A DNA stretch of 64,000 nt, from positions 1,365,889 through 1,429,888 of the forward strand of contig CM059194.1 of NCBI GenBank assembly GCA_030323885.1, written 5' to 3'. Positions 37,601-40,695 of the stretch are shown in pieces. Origin of the DNA: Branchipolynoe longqiensis (Eukaryota > Annelida > Polychaeta > Phyllodocida > Polynoidae). Made by a program: the position numbers and the translations under genes. Under the pieces are notes generated by a model. The model was given only the letters and a program-made list of their open reading frames with translations. It was not told the origin of the DNA and made no database searches. Within the stretch, counting starts at the first letter, position 1, and every line of letters starts with the position of its first letter.

Positions 37601-38770
37601 TGGAGCCCAAATCTATTCAATGCGACCATATTTAACAGAATTACATACGCAATAAGTGAAATTTGATCGATTTAACGCTAAATTCGAAGCGTTATTATGG
37701 CTACCGCTGCATTGGCGGCGATATTAATACTTATATTTTCGAATCGACGAACATAGAGTAAACAAACCGCCGCCGCCAGTATGGAAAGCGGCGCCGGCGG
37801 CGATTTGTTTACTTTACGTTCGTCGATTCGAAAATATAACTATTAATATCGCCGCCAATGCGGCTGCTGCATTAATATCGCTTCGTTTTTAGGGTTAATT
37901 TGCTTAAATTTCACTTATTGCGTATGTAATTCTATTAAATATAATCGCATTCAATAGATTTGAGCCTAATATATGGCTACAAACGCAGAGGGATTTCCTA
38001 ATTCTATAAATACATTCACGTTTAGCTAACACTCACCGTTTAGGCACCCATGCATACGGCTTGACATAGTTCTCGACGCCGCCAATAAACGGTGATAGCT
38101 ACCCAGTGTTAGAGCCTTAACACCACACACCACTAACACCGCTCCATGCATACGGCTGGTCTCCTCGCCCTCCCTCTCCCATTCCCCGTTCCCTGTGTAT
38201 CACCCCTCAAATCCCTCTCCATCCCTTTCCCCGACTGCCCATTCCGGCCTTTTCGCTCCCCTTTCCATTTCTCACTCCATCCACCACACTCTCCACTCAC
38301 CTTTCCATTTCTCACTCCATCCACCCCCCTCTCCACTCACCTTTCCATTTCTCACTCCATCCACCCCACTCTCCACTCACCTTTCCATTTCTCACTCCAT
38401 CCACCCCACTCTCCACTCACCTTTCCATTTCTCACTCCATCCACCCCACTCTCCACTCACCTTTCCATTTCTCACTCCATCCACCCCACTCTCCACTCAA
38501 CTTTCCATTTCTCACTCCATCCACTCCACTCTCCATTTCTCACTCCACCTGTCCATTCCATTTAACAGATTACAAATTTTAAAAAAAATTCAGGGGCGGG
38601 CGGAAGATTTTTCAGGCACGGGCGGGGACGACCACCAATGTTTATTTTTGTATCTGGCCTAATCTCTGCCACTTTGGATGTTGCAGGGTTCGGAGCGCTT
38701 TAGCGTCCACTCCTGTGCTGTGGACCATGAGGGCCTTACACTGAGGATGGAGCCACCTACCGACGAATAG
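1533..38770 (+). CDS. FCSK: L-fucose kinase, C-terminal half (12 exons, 5' part outside window)
   Basis: Fucokinase phosphorylates L-fucose to fucose-1-phosphate with ATP in the cytosolic fucose salvage route that feeds GDP-fucose synthesis. Joining 1533-1610, 3053-3189, 7277-7425, 11088-11234, 13654-13815, 17699-17733, 18307-18410, 19915-20052, 23660-23754, 26650-26968, 28705-28928 and 38687-38770 keeps one frame through every GT-AG junction and gives 556 residues plus TAG. GHMP-kinase motif 1 ([15 protein letters not shown]) is at partial residues 191-205, motif 2 (PHGSGLGISS) at 313-322 across the exon 8/9 junction, GGGWQDQ at 359-365, and motif 3 (AGAGGGGF) at 500-507. From memory the family is about 1,080 residues, so the N-terminal pyrophosphorylase-like half is missing because its exons lie upstream. 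Codons in the exons are GC-rich compared with the AT-rich introns. No frameshift or stop was seen, so the gene looks functional. Family identity is very secure; exon edges are read by eye. Confidence 0.95.
1872..2172 (-). repeat. interspersed repeat R3, tRNA-like head on - strand
   Basis: The segment containing TGAAGATTTATACTG, GTTTGTCGA and GACGCTGTAAGTTATAC also occurs at 4966-5067 plus 6107-6190 and at 39179-39393. The right end, read on the - strand, gives an A-box/B-box-like arrangement (GGATTCGA-type sequence around 2096-2110), so this is probably a tRNA-derived SINE in reverse orientation. Confidence 0.6.
2355..2580 (+). mobile_element. SINE A, headless copy
   Basis: Carries the SINE A body from TTGGTACTTGCCGCTTTCTAG to CGTCCTGTTATGACCTTAGA but lacks the tRNA-like head. 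It abuts an inverted copy at 2581, so the pair can fold into a hairpin of several hundred bases in the intron before exon 2. Confidence 0.8.
2581..2937 (-). mobile_element. SINE A, inverted copy with type-2 head
   Basis: Reverse-strand SINE A with tail TTGTTTGTTTCATG first, then the body, then a tRNA-like head ending GGCCATCCCGTTTTG. The head contains an extra arm (ACCCATGGGTT), as in long-variable-arm tRNAs. A second tail fragment follows at 2938-2985, then a poly-C run. Confidence 0.8.
3053..3189 (+). CDS. FCSK: FCSK exon 2 of window
   Basis: Acceptor CACTTTCAG and donor G|GTAAGG bound 137 nt that encode a segment beginning [15 protein letters not shown]. It takes one base to finish the AGG codon from exon 1 and leaves one base. 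An inverted pair of SINE A copies lies 110-700 bp upstream. Confidence 0.9.
3862..4611 (+). mobile_element. SINE A interrupted by a LINE 3' end
   Basis: The head and body run from 3862 to about 4096 and resume at about 4528 with AAGTTGCCATGTGTGCACAC and the usual tail. AAGTT occurs at both edges of the interruption and is a plausible short target duplication. Confidence 0.7.
4097..4528 (-). mobile_element. LINE 3'-end fragment inside SINE A
   Basis: Starts TTTATTCATCTGAATATG and contains TTGTCAGCGCCGGAGCACTG, the same 3'-terminal sequence found downstream of the reverse transcriptase frames at 21310-21375 and 45850-45915. It is therefore a 5'-truncated copy of that LINE, in reverse orientation, with no coding part left. 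Confidence 0.65.
4966..6190. repeat. R3 copy split by a LINE insertion
   Basis: R3 sequence from TGAAGATTTATACTG runs to ACTGACCCA at 5067 and resumes after ACTGAGCCA at about 6106 with AGGGATGTTTAACC. The near-identical nonamer on both sides is a target-site duplication, so the 5068-6105 block is an insertion into a pre-existing R3 copy. Confidence 0.65.
5117..5785 (-). pseudogene. LINE reverse transcriptase, C-terminal fragment
   Basis: A 222-codon open stretch on the - strand with [23 protein letters not shown], a [11 protein letters not shown] segment and a closing [16 protein letters not shown]. These are hallmarks of the C-terminal, post-catalytic part of non-LTR reverse transcriptases. 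The palm motif with the YADD-type Asp pair is absent, so the copy is dead and 5'-truncated. The 3' end is followed on the - strand by an (ATG)n tail at 5068-5081, matching the trinucleotide tails of some LINE clades. The stretch 5790-6105, belonging to the same insertion, shows no coding sequence I recognise. Confidence 0.8.
6572..7190 (-). mobile_element. tandem pair of tRNA-headed SINE D copies
   Basis: Two almost identical ~180-bp blocks (6572-6750 and 6885-7063) about 313 bp apart, differing at only a few bases. On the - strand each has box A TGGTGTAATGG, box B GGTTCGAGTCC and closing CTAGGCG that pairs with the opening GCCTAGG, a near-complete tRNA cloverleaf. The sequence GCGCAATATTTCCCATTTTC follows. 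Other copies are at 14101, 16805 and 29967. Confidence 0.75.
7277..7425 (+). CDS. FCSK: FCSK exon 3 of window
   Basis: 149 nt between TTCCTTGCAG and GAG|GTTTGT. It encodes the well-conserved helical linker with [19 protein letters not shown], which is diagnostic of fucokinase, and ends in phase 0. The donor (GTTTGT) is weaker than the others in this gene. Confidence 0.93.
7480..7790 (+). repeat. interspersed repeat E, copy 2
   Basis: Aligns by eye with 190-540, ending GATTATGGCTTTTGCTGCTAA followed by GTTAAGCAATCACC. It begins about 55 bp after the exon 3 donor. Its 3' end has been amplified into the 61-bp array that follows. Confidence 0.65.
7745..7995 (+). repeat. 61-bp tandem repeat, about 4 copies
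   Basis: Unit starts GCTGCTAACACCACGTTAAG and recurs at 7745, 7806, 7867 and 7928 with very few differences. The unit is the 3' end of repeat E plus CAGCAATGAATAGTCAGAT. Confidence 0.9.
8340..10477. repeat. 48-bp minisatellite, about 44 units
   Basis: Units contain CTGTTGCAGTTCTACTGTAA and GGTGGCGGCAGAGACT, with ACTAC/ACTCC and AAC/TAC variants arranged in higher-order blocks. One unit-sized interruption is at about 9490-9530, and a few short units occur near 8460-8490 and 8660-8740. Because 48 is divisible by three, several frames on both strands stay open for up to 415 codons; these are array artefacts. Confidence 0.95.
10478..10710 (+). repeat. dispersed element bordering the 48-bp array, copy 1
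   Basis: GAGAGGCTACCTGCGACC, then GGTCAGGGGGCGGGTCACTT, then GTGGGCAG and an ACCAGGGGGA end. The same order is found at 11660-11960, where the upstream flank holds a single degenerate 48-bp-like unit (GTGGCGGCAGGGACTACG). Confidence 0.7.
10748..11082 (+). mobile_element. SINE C copy 1, supplies exon 4 acceptor tract
   Basis: tRNA-like head with box A TAGCTCAGGCGA, then body landmarks CCACAACTGGTTCATCAAAG, GTGCATATAAAAGACCC, TTTGACGTCCAATAGC, and the 3' end CGTTAAATAAAACAAGCTTT. The 3' end runs straight into TTTTTGTAG, the acceptor of FCSK exon 4. Confidence 0.88.
11088..11234 (+). CDS. FCSK: FCSK exon 4 of window
   Basis: 147 nt, 49 codons, phase 0 at both ends, from TTTTTGTAG to ACG|GTAAGT. 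It includes [19 protein letters not shown], a conserved fucokinase segment. The acceptor's T-rich tract is the tail of a SINE C copy (10748-11082) that ends within a few bases of the exon. Confidence 0.93.
11270..11552 (+). mobile_element. short non-autonomous element, copy 1
   Basis: Shares its full length with 29425-29715: GTACGGG at the start, repeated CTTGAAAAGCCTTGAATT phrases, TGTTTTTTCCTGAAATCCA, and GTGTACGGACC near the end. Start and end contain an imperfect inverted GTACGG motif, so a DNA-type element is possible. Confidence 0.55.
11660..11960 (+). repeat. dispersed element related to 48-bp array flank, copy 2
   Basis: Contains TGGCGGCAGGGACTACGC, then GAGAGGTTACCTGCGACCC, GGTCAGGGGGCGGGTCACTT and GCAGACCAGGGAGGAA. 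It is the unexpanded relative of the locus at 8340-10710. Confidence 0.7.
12023..12748. mobile_element. TIR element candidate, 726 bp
   Basis: Starts ATTCACCCTATTCACACG and ends in the inverted form GCATGAATAGGGTGAAT; similarity between the inner flanks continues for about 60 bp with decay (CGAGG and TACGCGTC motifs mirrored). The interior is AT-rich with no coding sequence. No target duplication could be defined. Confidence 0.5.
12862..13200 (+). mobile_element. SINE A, full-length copy with type-1 head
   Basis: Box A TGGCCGAATCGG at 12873-12884 and box B GTTCAATTC at 12918-12926 form an internal RNA polymerase III promoter. The body contains GGCTCAGTGTCAGGATAATG and the tail GATGTTGCCAGAATGTAAAA with CAACCAACAACC. 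This is the best-preserved copy in the window. Confidence 0.9.
13246..13592 (-). mobile_element. SINE A inverted copy with target duplication
   Basis: Complete reverse copy from TTGGTTGGTTGCTGGAG to GGCCATTCCGTCT. The flanks AGTGCGAAAG...TTAAAAGTAAC before it and AGTGCGAAAGTAC...TTAAAAGTAATG after it look like a duplicated target of about 29 bp. It ends about 60 bp before exon 5. It carries the type-2 head. Confidence 0.8.
13654..13815 (+). CDS. FCSK: FCSK exon 5: GHMP motif 1
   Basis: 162 nt, 54 codons in phase 0, between TTCCATTGCAG and CGG|GTACGC. It begins the GHMP kinase domain: [17 protein letters not shown], then WSDTPP and a YEHGGAV strand. PxRxDxxGGWSDxPP is the substrate-binding signature shared by fucokinase, FKP and heptose kinases. 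Confidence 0.97.
14101..14215 (+). mobile_element. SINE D copy
   Basis: GTGCCTAGGTAGTGTAATGG, then GTTCGAAATC and GCTAGGCGCAATATTTCCC: the tRNA-like part of SINE D in + orientation, with GACCTCTCGGGCAAGG some 60 bp before it, as in the other copies. Confidence 0.7.
14590..15340 (+). repeat. ~77-bp minisatellite, about 9 units
   Basis: Units read GACGTTCCCGGCTCCTGCCC, GTCTGTCTACCTGCTGGCC, GTCTCTGCTACTCTGCTAAC. Spacing is about 76-78 bp between successive GACTGGA(C/T)GTTCC motifs (14658, 14735, 14813 and on). Open frames inside are artefacts. Confidence 0.88.
15341..16390. other. intronic stretch without recognised gene
   Basis: C/T-rich on the + strand. I see a local duplication: CCTGCAGCACTC...TTGTTGGGTTGAGTGCTGCAT near 15875-15912 recurs at 16125-16160. 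No exon fits the FCSK phase here. Confidence 0.5.
16720..16915 (+). mobile_element. SINE D copy
   Basis: GACCTCTCAGACAAGGAGCC, then GAGCCTAGGTGGTGTAATGG, GCTCTAGGCGCAATC and CATTTTCATCAGCCCC. Same order as at 14040-14215. Confidence 0.7.
17101..17395 (+). mobile_element. SINE A copy, diverged
   Basis: tRNA-like head GGCTCAAATCGCTAAAAGCG, body with AATAGGATAGGGCGAGGACT and GGGGCAGCACTATAAAGTC, tail GACCTTAGCTGTTGCCAGG. It ends about 300 bp before the exon 6 micro-exon. Confidence 0.75.
17699..17733 (+). CDS. FCSK: FCSK exon 6 (micro-exon)
   Basis: Only 35 nt, between AATTTGCAG and GA|GTAAGC, encoding [11 protein letters not shown] and two bases of a Glu codon. It fits between VDGR of exon 5 and PKLIL of exon 7 in both phase and sequence; other fucokinases have a similar RPIG-A-ARRI segment here. 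It is too short for open-frame scans and was found by following the reading phase. Confidence 0.85.
18076..18306 (+). repeat. tandem duplication of the exon 7 acceptor region
   Basis: The sequence TGGTATCTTCAGGCC-AAGTTAATTCTG occurs at 18175-18201 and again at the true acceptor 18296-18324. Between the copies lie matching TTTGATTAATTAAATATT, ACCCAC and AAGCGCT-ATCA-TGACATTGTG blocks, and a third, more diverged unit starts at TTCAG 18076. Units are 105 and 121 bp. The upstream AG at 18184-18185 is a decoy acceptor; reading on from it meets TAA at 18208. Confidence 0.85.
18307..18410 (+). CDS. FCSK: FCSK exon 7
   Basis: 104 nt from GTATCTTCAG to ACAG|GTAGCA, encoding [11 protein letters not shown] through [22 protein letters not shown] is strongly conserved in fucokinases. 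Its acceptor and first ~22 nt are duplicated 121 bp upstream (see 18076-18306). Confidence 0.93.
18760..19118. mobile_element. TTAA-flanked MITE, copy 1 (359 bp)
   Basis: Begins TTAAAGCCGCATAGTCCGAT and ends in the inverse, ATCGGACTATGCAACTTTAA. The interior contains a TTGGCGTGCTTGCCAA palindrome and AAATATCTCCAAAGTTAG. TTAA at both termini is the target preference of piggyBac-type transposases, so this is a candidate piggyBac-mobilised MITE. It sits inside a TG-rich simple repeat (18630-18757 and 19119-19290). Confidence 0.8.
19291..19914 (+). repeat. tandem copies of the 5' half of FCSK exon 8 with splice sites
   Basis: Three 65-nt copies of the exon start are at 19392-19456, 19531-19595 and 19668-19732. 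Each follows TTGCAG and each is followed by GTGAGTGAGTGAG. Partial copies lie at 19291-19317 and about 19803-19840. The spacer TGCATCATGTTGCCCTCTGT upstream of each is the same as that upstream of the true exon at 19915. Period is about 137-139 bp. Confidence 0.92.
19915..20052 (+). CDS. FCSK: FCSK exon 8: first half of GHMP motif 2
   Basis: 138 nt between GTGCATTGCAG and TCAG|GTGAGT. It encodes [19 protein letters not shown] through [22 protein letters not shown] is the start of the GHMP ATP-binding loop, completed by exon 9. The first 65 nt and the acceptor are reiterated upstream (19291-19914). Only this copy continues into the AAAGACCAG part and stays in phase with exons 7 and 9. Confidence 0.95.
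20372..20540 (+). mobile_element. SINE A, headless copy followed by G-rich tract
   Basis: Body from AACTGGTTAGCTCAGTGTC to GATGTTGCCAGGACGG. A GGGGGTGGGGGGTGG simple repeat (20538-20585) replaces the usual CAAC tail. Confidence 0.75.
20612..20954. mobile_element. TTAA-flanked MITE, copy 2 (343 bp)
   Basis: Begins TTAAAGCTGCACAGTCCGAT and ends ATTGGACTCTGCACCTTTAA. It contains the perfect 20-bp palindrome TGTTGGCAAGCTTGCCAACA near 20786-20805. Confidence 0.82.
21004..21290 (+). mobile_element. SINE C copy 2, left part
   Basis: Head with box A TAGCTCAGGCGG, body to GTTTGACGTCCAATAGCCGA. The copy is cut at about 21290 by a reverse LINE and its last ~50 bp reappear at 23596-23648, next to exon 9. 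Confidence 0.85.
21874..22244. mobile_element. MITE related to 28125-28503, inside the LINE 3' region
   Basis: ACCTTATAATACCAAGACGG at the left and GAGTGAGCCGTCCCAGTACC at the right are diverged inverted ends of the family whose intact copy is at 28125. Internal landmarks (TGTGTAATCAAAATGATCAA, CCCACCACAAGGTGGCAC) match throughout. Confidence 0.7.
22418..23595 (-). pseudogene. LINE reverse transcriptase, partial
   Basis: An intact - strand reading frame of at least 377 codons with the RT palm: [31 protein letters not shown], and the catalytic FADDA box, followed by [23 protein letters not shown] and a closing [14 protein letters not shown]. Upstream of the first Met, in frame, [15 protein letters not shown] is a further RT motif, so the true frame is open at the 5' end and truncated. 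The APE endonuclease is missing. The catalytic residues are intact, but without a 5' half the copy cannot move by itself. Its closest relative in the window is the LINE at 45829-47556. Confidence 0.9.
23596..23648 (+). mobile_element. SINE C copy 2, right end, at exon 9 acceptor
   Basis: ATCAATGTGCTCTAGAGGCG and GTTAAATAAAACAAACTTTT, the SINE C 3' terminus. It merges into TTACTCCCTCAG, the acceptor of FCSK exon 9 at 23660. Confidence 0.85.
23660..23754 (+). CDS. FCSK: FCSK exon 9: rest of GHMP motif 2
   Basis: 95 nt between ACTCCCTCAG and GCT|GTAAGA, encoding [18 protein letters not shown]. It completes GSGLGxSSILAG. The third variable position is Ile, where fucokinases I recall carry Thr or Ser. 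The acceptor is formed by the tail of a SINE C copy that ends at about 23648. Confidence 0.95.
24030..24080. repeat. poly-C tract
   Basis: A run of nearly 30 C residues around 24049-24076 within a C-rich stretch. Its length is likely to be unstable or assembly-dependent. Confidence 0.9.
24590..24692 (+). mobile_element. LINE 3'-end fragment, + orientation
   Basis: GGCTGGAAGACCAGTGCTTC, then GGCACTGACAAAAGACTTAT and an A-rich end. This is the reverse complement of the LINE 3' terminus seen at 21320-21375 and 45850-45920. A similar fragment is at 7143-7215. Confidence 0.6.
24735..25000 (+). mobile_element. SINE A, partial copy
   Basis: CCAGTTCAAAGCAATGACG resembles the end of the head; the body follows with GTGTCAGGATAATGTGACTG and the tail CTGAGATGTTGCTAGGA. 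Confidence 0.7.
25089..25577. mobile_element. TIR element with internal duplication, copy 1 (489 bp)
   Basis: Starts GGTGTTGCAGTTTCC and ends GGAAACCGCAACACC, an inverted repeat. The interior holds two ~190-bp direct repeats (CTTATAAATTTAATATAAT with GTTTTCTATATGTGTACCA). A second copy is at 36210-36710 and a decayed one at about 27880-28120 plus 28509-28545. Confidence 0.72.
25567..25850 (+). repeat. duplicated SINE A tails and C-rich runs
   Basis: CACTGTCACAAGTCGGCACC, poly-C, and then TGATGTGACTTTG-TGTTGTTGGGA-GTAAAACCTCAACAAAC occurs twice (25651-25700 and 25759-25815). SINE A tail duplicated with a C-rich spacer. Confidence 0.6.
25900..26640. other. intron 9 stretch without recognised gene
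   Basis: AT-rich. A segment at 25965-26030 (ATTATATCAATCTTACGGATT, AAAATGCACCACAGAGCA) also occurs at 17870-17930, so a low-copy repeat is present. No exon seen. Confidence 0.5.
26650..26968 (+). CDS. FCSK: FCSK exon 10: GGGWQDQ motif
   Basis: 319 nt, the longest exon, from GCCTGTAG to AAAG|GTCAGT. It encodes [17 protein letters not shown], followed by [17 protein letters not shown] and TWYARDPE. The WQDQ Asp is the candidate catalytic base by family analogy. The open frame continues past the donor to a TGA at 27112 because the exon end is tandemly duplicated in frame (26969-27206). Confidence 0.96.
26969..27206 (+). repeat. tandem duplication of the exon 10 end and donor
   Basis: The exon end ATCTGGAAGATCGAAGACGC through AAGAAAG|GTCAGTGTG is repeated twice, with donors at 26969, 27089 and 27207 (spacing 120 and 118 bp). 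G-rich spacers ([24 protein letters not shown]) separate the copies. The first unit is open in the FCSK frame; the second meets TGA at 27112. Confidence 0.93.
28125..28503. mobile_element. MITE with 27-bp TIR and CTCGG target duplication (379 bp)
   Basis: Starts TCAAAGACCCTATAATACTA and ends in the exact inverse, TAGTATTATAGGGTCTTTGA. CTCGG is at 28120-28124 and 28504-28508. It carries a GATGCTGATGCTGATG microsatellite at about 28272-28303. It lies within the third, decayed copy of the 25089-type element. Confidence 0.9.
28612..28704 (+). repeat. CA/C-rich simple repeat forming the exon 11 acceptor tract
   Basis: CCCACACCCACACC-type repeats run right up to CACCCACAG. The polypyrimidine tract of the acceptor is therefore C-rich and interrupted by A. 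Confidence 0.85.
28705..28928 (+). CDS. FCSK: FCSK exon 11: GHMP motif 3
   Basis: 224 nt from CCCACAG to AAG|GTAGGA. It encodes [17 protein letters not shown], then [19 protein letters not shown], the C-terminal GHMP glycine-rich motif. The acceptor lies in a CA/C-rich simple repeat instead of a T-rich tract. An inverted SINE C copy begins about 12 bp after the donor. Confidence 0.96.
28941..29272 (-). mobile_element. SINE C copy 3, inverted, next to exon 11 donor
   Basis: TTTTATTTAACGACGCCTCT is the reverse of the SINE C 3' end and starts about 12 bp after the exon 11 donor. The copy ends with the reversed head TGAGCTACGTCCCGCTCCC. Confidence 0.88.
29289..29325. repeat. poly-G tract
   Basis: More than 20 consecutive G then AAGGGGGGGCGGG. 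A strong G-quadruplex candidate and a likely length-variable site. Confidence 0.9.
29425..29715 (+). mobile_element. short non-autonomous element, copy 2
   Basis: Same order as 11270-11552, including GTCTTGAAAAGCGTTGAATT, CCATTAAACTGTCCC and TTTTTTCCTGAAATCCAA. Confidence 0.55.
29967..30066 (+). mobile_element. SINE D copy
   Basis: GAGCCCTAGGTGGTGTAATG, GTTAGCACACTGGCCCGGAA, CACTCTAGGCGCAATATTTC and CATTTTCATCACC. Confidence 0.75.
30220..30415 (+). mobile_element. SINE A, partial copy
   Basis: Box B region GGGAGTTCGAATCTCTG, then the body through CAGTATCAGGATATTATGAC and GCAGCACTATAATTATG. The first part of the head and the tail are missing. Confidence 0.7.
30440..31815. other. intron 11 stretch bounded by related G/C-rich direct repeats
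   Basis: 30440-30592 and 31690-31812 both pair a GGGGG/CCCCC-rich block with TTATT(A/G)CACGTGATAA and a CTATCCA sequence, in the same orientation. The 1.1 kb between them is AT-rich and non-coding. Whether this is a two-ended element or two copies of one repeat is not clear. Confidence 0.45.
31859..32121. mobile_element. mariner-like MITE, 263 bp
   Basis: Starts TATGAGACTGTCTCAAAAGG and ends CCTTTTGAGACAGGCTCATA. The inverted ends extend about 65 bp, including TTTGTCC-TAGTAACGAT on both sides. TA at the borders fits the Tc1/mariner target. Confidence 0.8.
32439..33900. repeat. 69-bp minisatellite, about 21 units
   Basis: Units read CATACATACAGGTATGCATG, CATAACACCAACAGTATATG and TACATAACATACATAGCAGC. 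TGCATGCA palindromes recur in each. The period (23 codons) keeps several frames open on both strands, up to 511 codons, which is an array artefact. Confidence 0.93.
34795..34920. repeat. short tandem repeat, ~24-bp units
   Basis: ACATGTGCACTAACATAAG repeats with GTGTACATG and GCACGTACATG variants, about 5 units. Confidence 0.8.
35001..35430 (+). repeat. ~110-bp tandem repeat, about 4 units
   Basis: TTTTTGCTTTAGATCATTTG recurs at 35001, 35110, 35219 and about 35328, each followed by CAGCCCACATGGG and TATTTCTTTCTAGAATAGA. Confidence 0.9.
35498..35948. mobile_element. inverted SINE A pair
   Basis: A + copy (35498-35646) with type-2 head GATGGCCGAATGAGTTGAGC is cut in its body at GGCATTATT and joined to a - copy (35647-35948) that ends with the reversed type-1 head (CCGATTAGGCCACGGCG). 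Confidence 0.8.
36210..36710. mobile_element. TIR element with internal duplication, copy 2
   Basis: TGTCGCAGTTTGAGCACCCT at the left and GGGCGCTCAAACTGCGACAC at the right, with inverted CCAGTTTCA next. Two internal direct repeats as in 25089-25577. Confidence 0.75.
36712..37025. mobile_element. TTAA MITE, decayed copy
   Basis: TTAAAGTACATAGTCCAATG at the left; CCAAAGTTAG-type and TTGGCATGCGCG core sequences follow in the reversed order seen at 62292. The right terminus is not recognisable. Confidence 0.6.
37431..38156. mobile_element. foldback-type element, 726 bp long inverted repeat
   Basis: Starts GCCATATGCATGGAGCAGTG and ends in the inverse CACCGCTCCATGCATACGGC. The arms mirror each other for most of the length (for example AATTACATACGCAATAAGTG against CACTTATTGCGTATGTAATT) and meet at about 37785 around GGCGCCGGCGGC. 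The terminal motif is repeated subterminally at about 37503 and 38048. The 40-bp minisatellite begins about 100 bp later. Confidence 0.88.
38261..38550 (+). repeat. 40-bp minisatellite, 7 units
   Basis: CTTTCCATTTCTCACTCCAT recurs at 38261, 38301, 38341, 38381, 38421, 38461 and 38501, followed by CCACCCCACTCTCCACTCAC. It lies about 140 bp before the last exon. Confidence 0.95.
38687..38770 (+). CDS. FCSK: FCSK exon 12, terminal coding exon
   Basis: 84 nt after GATGTTGCAG, encoding [19 protein letters not shown] and a short tail before TAG at 38768-38770. The pattern S-H-VD-GL-L matches the end of other fucokinases as I recall them. It is separated from exon 11 by a 9.8-kb intron. I see no AATAAA within about 250 bp downstream, so the polyadenylation site is not assigned. 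Confidence 0.85.
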   Translation, partial: GSERFSVHSCAVDHEGLTLRMEPPTDE

Positions 38771-39178
38771 GCGCAGCAGCATAATCCAGCCCGCGTCTCA
38801 AGCCTGGCCAAACCTTCGGCTGTGCGTAACCCTTTAGGATGGGAGCGGCTGGGGCACCCACGGCTTTCACGCGCTTACATTCCAAGTGCTCCGGAAATGC
38901 ACCTGCAATGCAATCGGGTAGCTTTGTATTTCATATATGATCTGCAAATTATCTGGAAAACATATCTAGAAAAGCAATTCAATTATAGGTGTTCCAGGGT
39001 TGTTCGCATGTGGAACTAGCGGCCAACCTTAAAGGGCTAACCCATTCTCGACGCCACCTGTCGGCTCACCAGCACATTAGTGCCGTCGCCATTTCTCCAC
39101 TGCAGGATGCCACCGTGGCACCACACAGTGATTTTGGTGTAGTTTTTGGTGTGTTTCCATAGTTACGGCTTTGTTTCT
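38771..39178 (+). other. FCSK 3' untranslated / downstream region
   Basis: Unique-looking sequence after the FCSK stop codon. No canonical AATAAA was seen. Nothing else recognised. Confidence 0.5.
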
Positions 39179-39393
39179 TGACGATTTACACTGCCTATCA
39201 TGGATAATTCTGAATAGTCTTGTGTTCACCATTAGACAGTTGGTCGATAGAAAGCCTGATCCTACACTTTTAGTACCAACCTAAGGGATTTTTAATCTCC
39301 CACACCACGTAGACATGGTTTGAGAGCAACTGGCTTTTAATGACGCTGTAAGTTATACTCATCGATGGAAATCCAAATTGGCAGAGGTGATGG
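39179..39393 (-). repeat. R3 copy, truncated
   Basis: Aligns with 1872-2090 from CTTGACGATTTACACTGCC to CCAAATTGGCAGAGGTG, then diverges. Confidence 0.7.
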
Positions 39394-40695
39394 CATTGTG
39401 ATATTACTGAATGCCCGGCCACGTTTGGGACACCAGATAATATGACAAAACTCTCCCCGTCATTATCTCTTATCTGTCAGCTCATTTAACCAATATGAAG
39501 GAAGAATGAAGACAAGTCACTCAGATAAACAGTGGGGAAGTTGTGCTTTATTAACACCGACTTCTGTCCACCTACCAGTGACCTACCATCCCCTCCCCTT
39601 ACCTTCTAGCCACACAAGATATCATTACCTCTTTAGCCTGTATAGAAAGCAGTGTACACAGCCCATGGGACAGGAGTCCTATGGCTGTGTTACACTCAAT
39701 TGGAATATATGAATTTAGCCAGCATCAGACAGAGTGTCTGGGGTTCCTGCTCAAGAGTAGGTGTGTCTCACTCAAGAGCCAGGAGTAGAGTGATCTCTCT
39801 CCAGGGGGTCTGGAGCAGAGCCTAGAAAATATGATCTTGGTTTGAGGCTAGTGTGGTCAGAGGGCCAATGGGAAGTGGGTGACTGGGCAGTCCTCAGCCA
39901 GCCAATCAGGCACCTCCACAGTCTGGGTGGGTGGCACCCCCCCAGTAGGGGTGGCTGTCACTCAACCAAGCTGCAGGTGGTGCCCTGTGTGTATATGCAG
40001 ATTAGGCTGGTGGGCCCACCCAGTGGTCATGTAGGGACAGGTAGCTGCAAACAGTTACAATAGATCTCTGTTAAAATGGTCTTTTCTCCAATTGCACTCT
40101 TTATGAATGCATTGAGAAGTATTTCAACACTCATGTACTGACTCTTATTTAGGAACATCTCTTCATTAATCTTAGGCATCATGTATGAACATATATTTCA
40201 CATAGCTTATATAATGTCATAATGGGAGTGGGATATTATTACTTTTAGTTTACATAACATCGTCCACACTCCATTGCCCAAGAATAATAATGCTGTCTAC
40301 CAATATACCATTCTAAACCGAAATCCGTATATTTTTACAGCATGTTGTGACTTAAGACAGATGTGATGTTCTGTACTTATTTCTCCATTTTATACAAATC
40401 TTCCATCCTGAGTTGTAAGTAGAAGCATCAGTAAGTAAAAGTGTAAATAATCTTACTATAGCAATGCTACTGTGGGGTCTATCCCATCTCCAACATGCGT
40501 GTAACTCCATTGAATTAGTAATGTTTATTAGTGGCGTAACTTGCGTTACTACGCACAAACTTTGGCGCAAGTTTAGTTATGAACATAAACATTTCTTATG
40601 ACTAAACCTCGTAAACCCTGTCGATCAGTTCGAAAGCTGTCGACTTGCACTATTTTTAGTTCATGCTTCGTATTAGCGCAATACTTAGCTATGGC
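39394..40695. other. non-coding stretch flanking the Gypsy pol, possible LTR
   Basis: Lies on the 3' side of the - strand pol frame, where a 3' LTR would be expected. Read on the - strand it has a TATAAAA at about 40392 and a TTAATAAAG at about 39550. No second LTR is present in the window to compare, so LTR status is only inferred. Confidence 0.35.

Noticed and set aside
38771..39020. Additional FCSK coding exon after 38770
   Set aside because: The terminal exon ends with an in-frame TAG at the length expected for the family; downstream sequence shows no conserved fucokinase segment.
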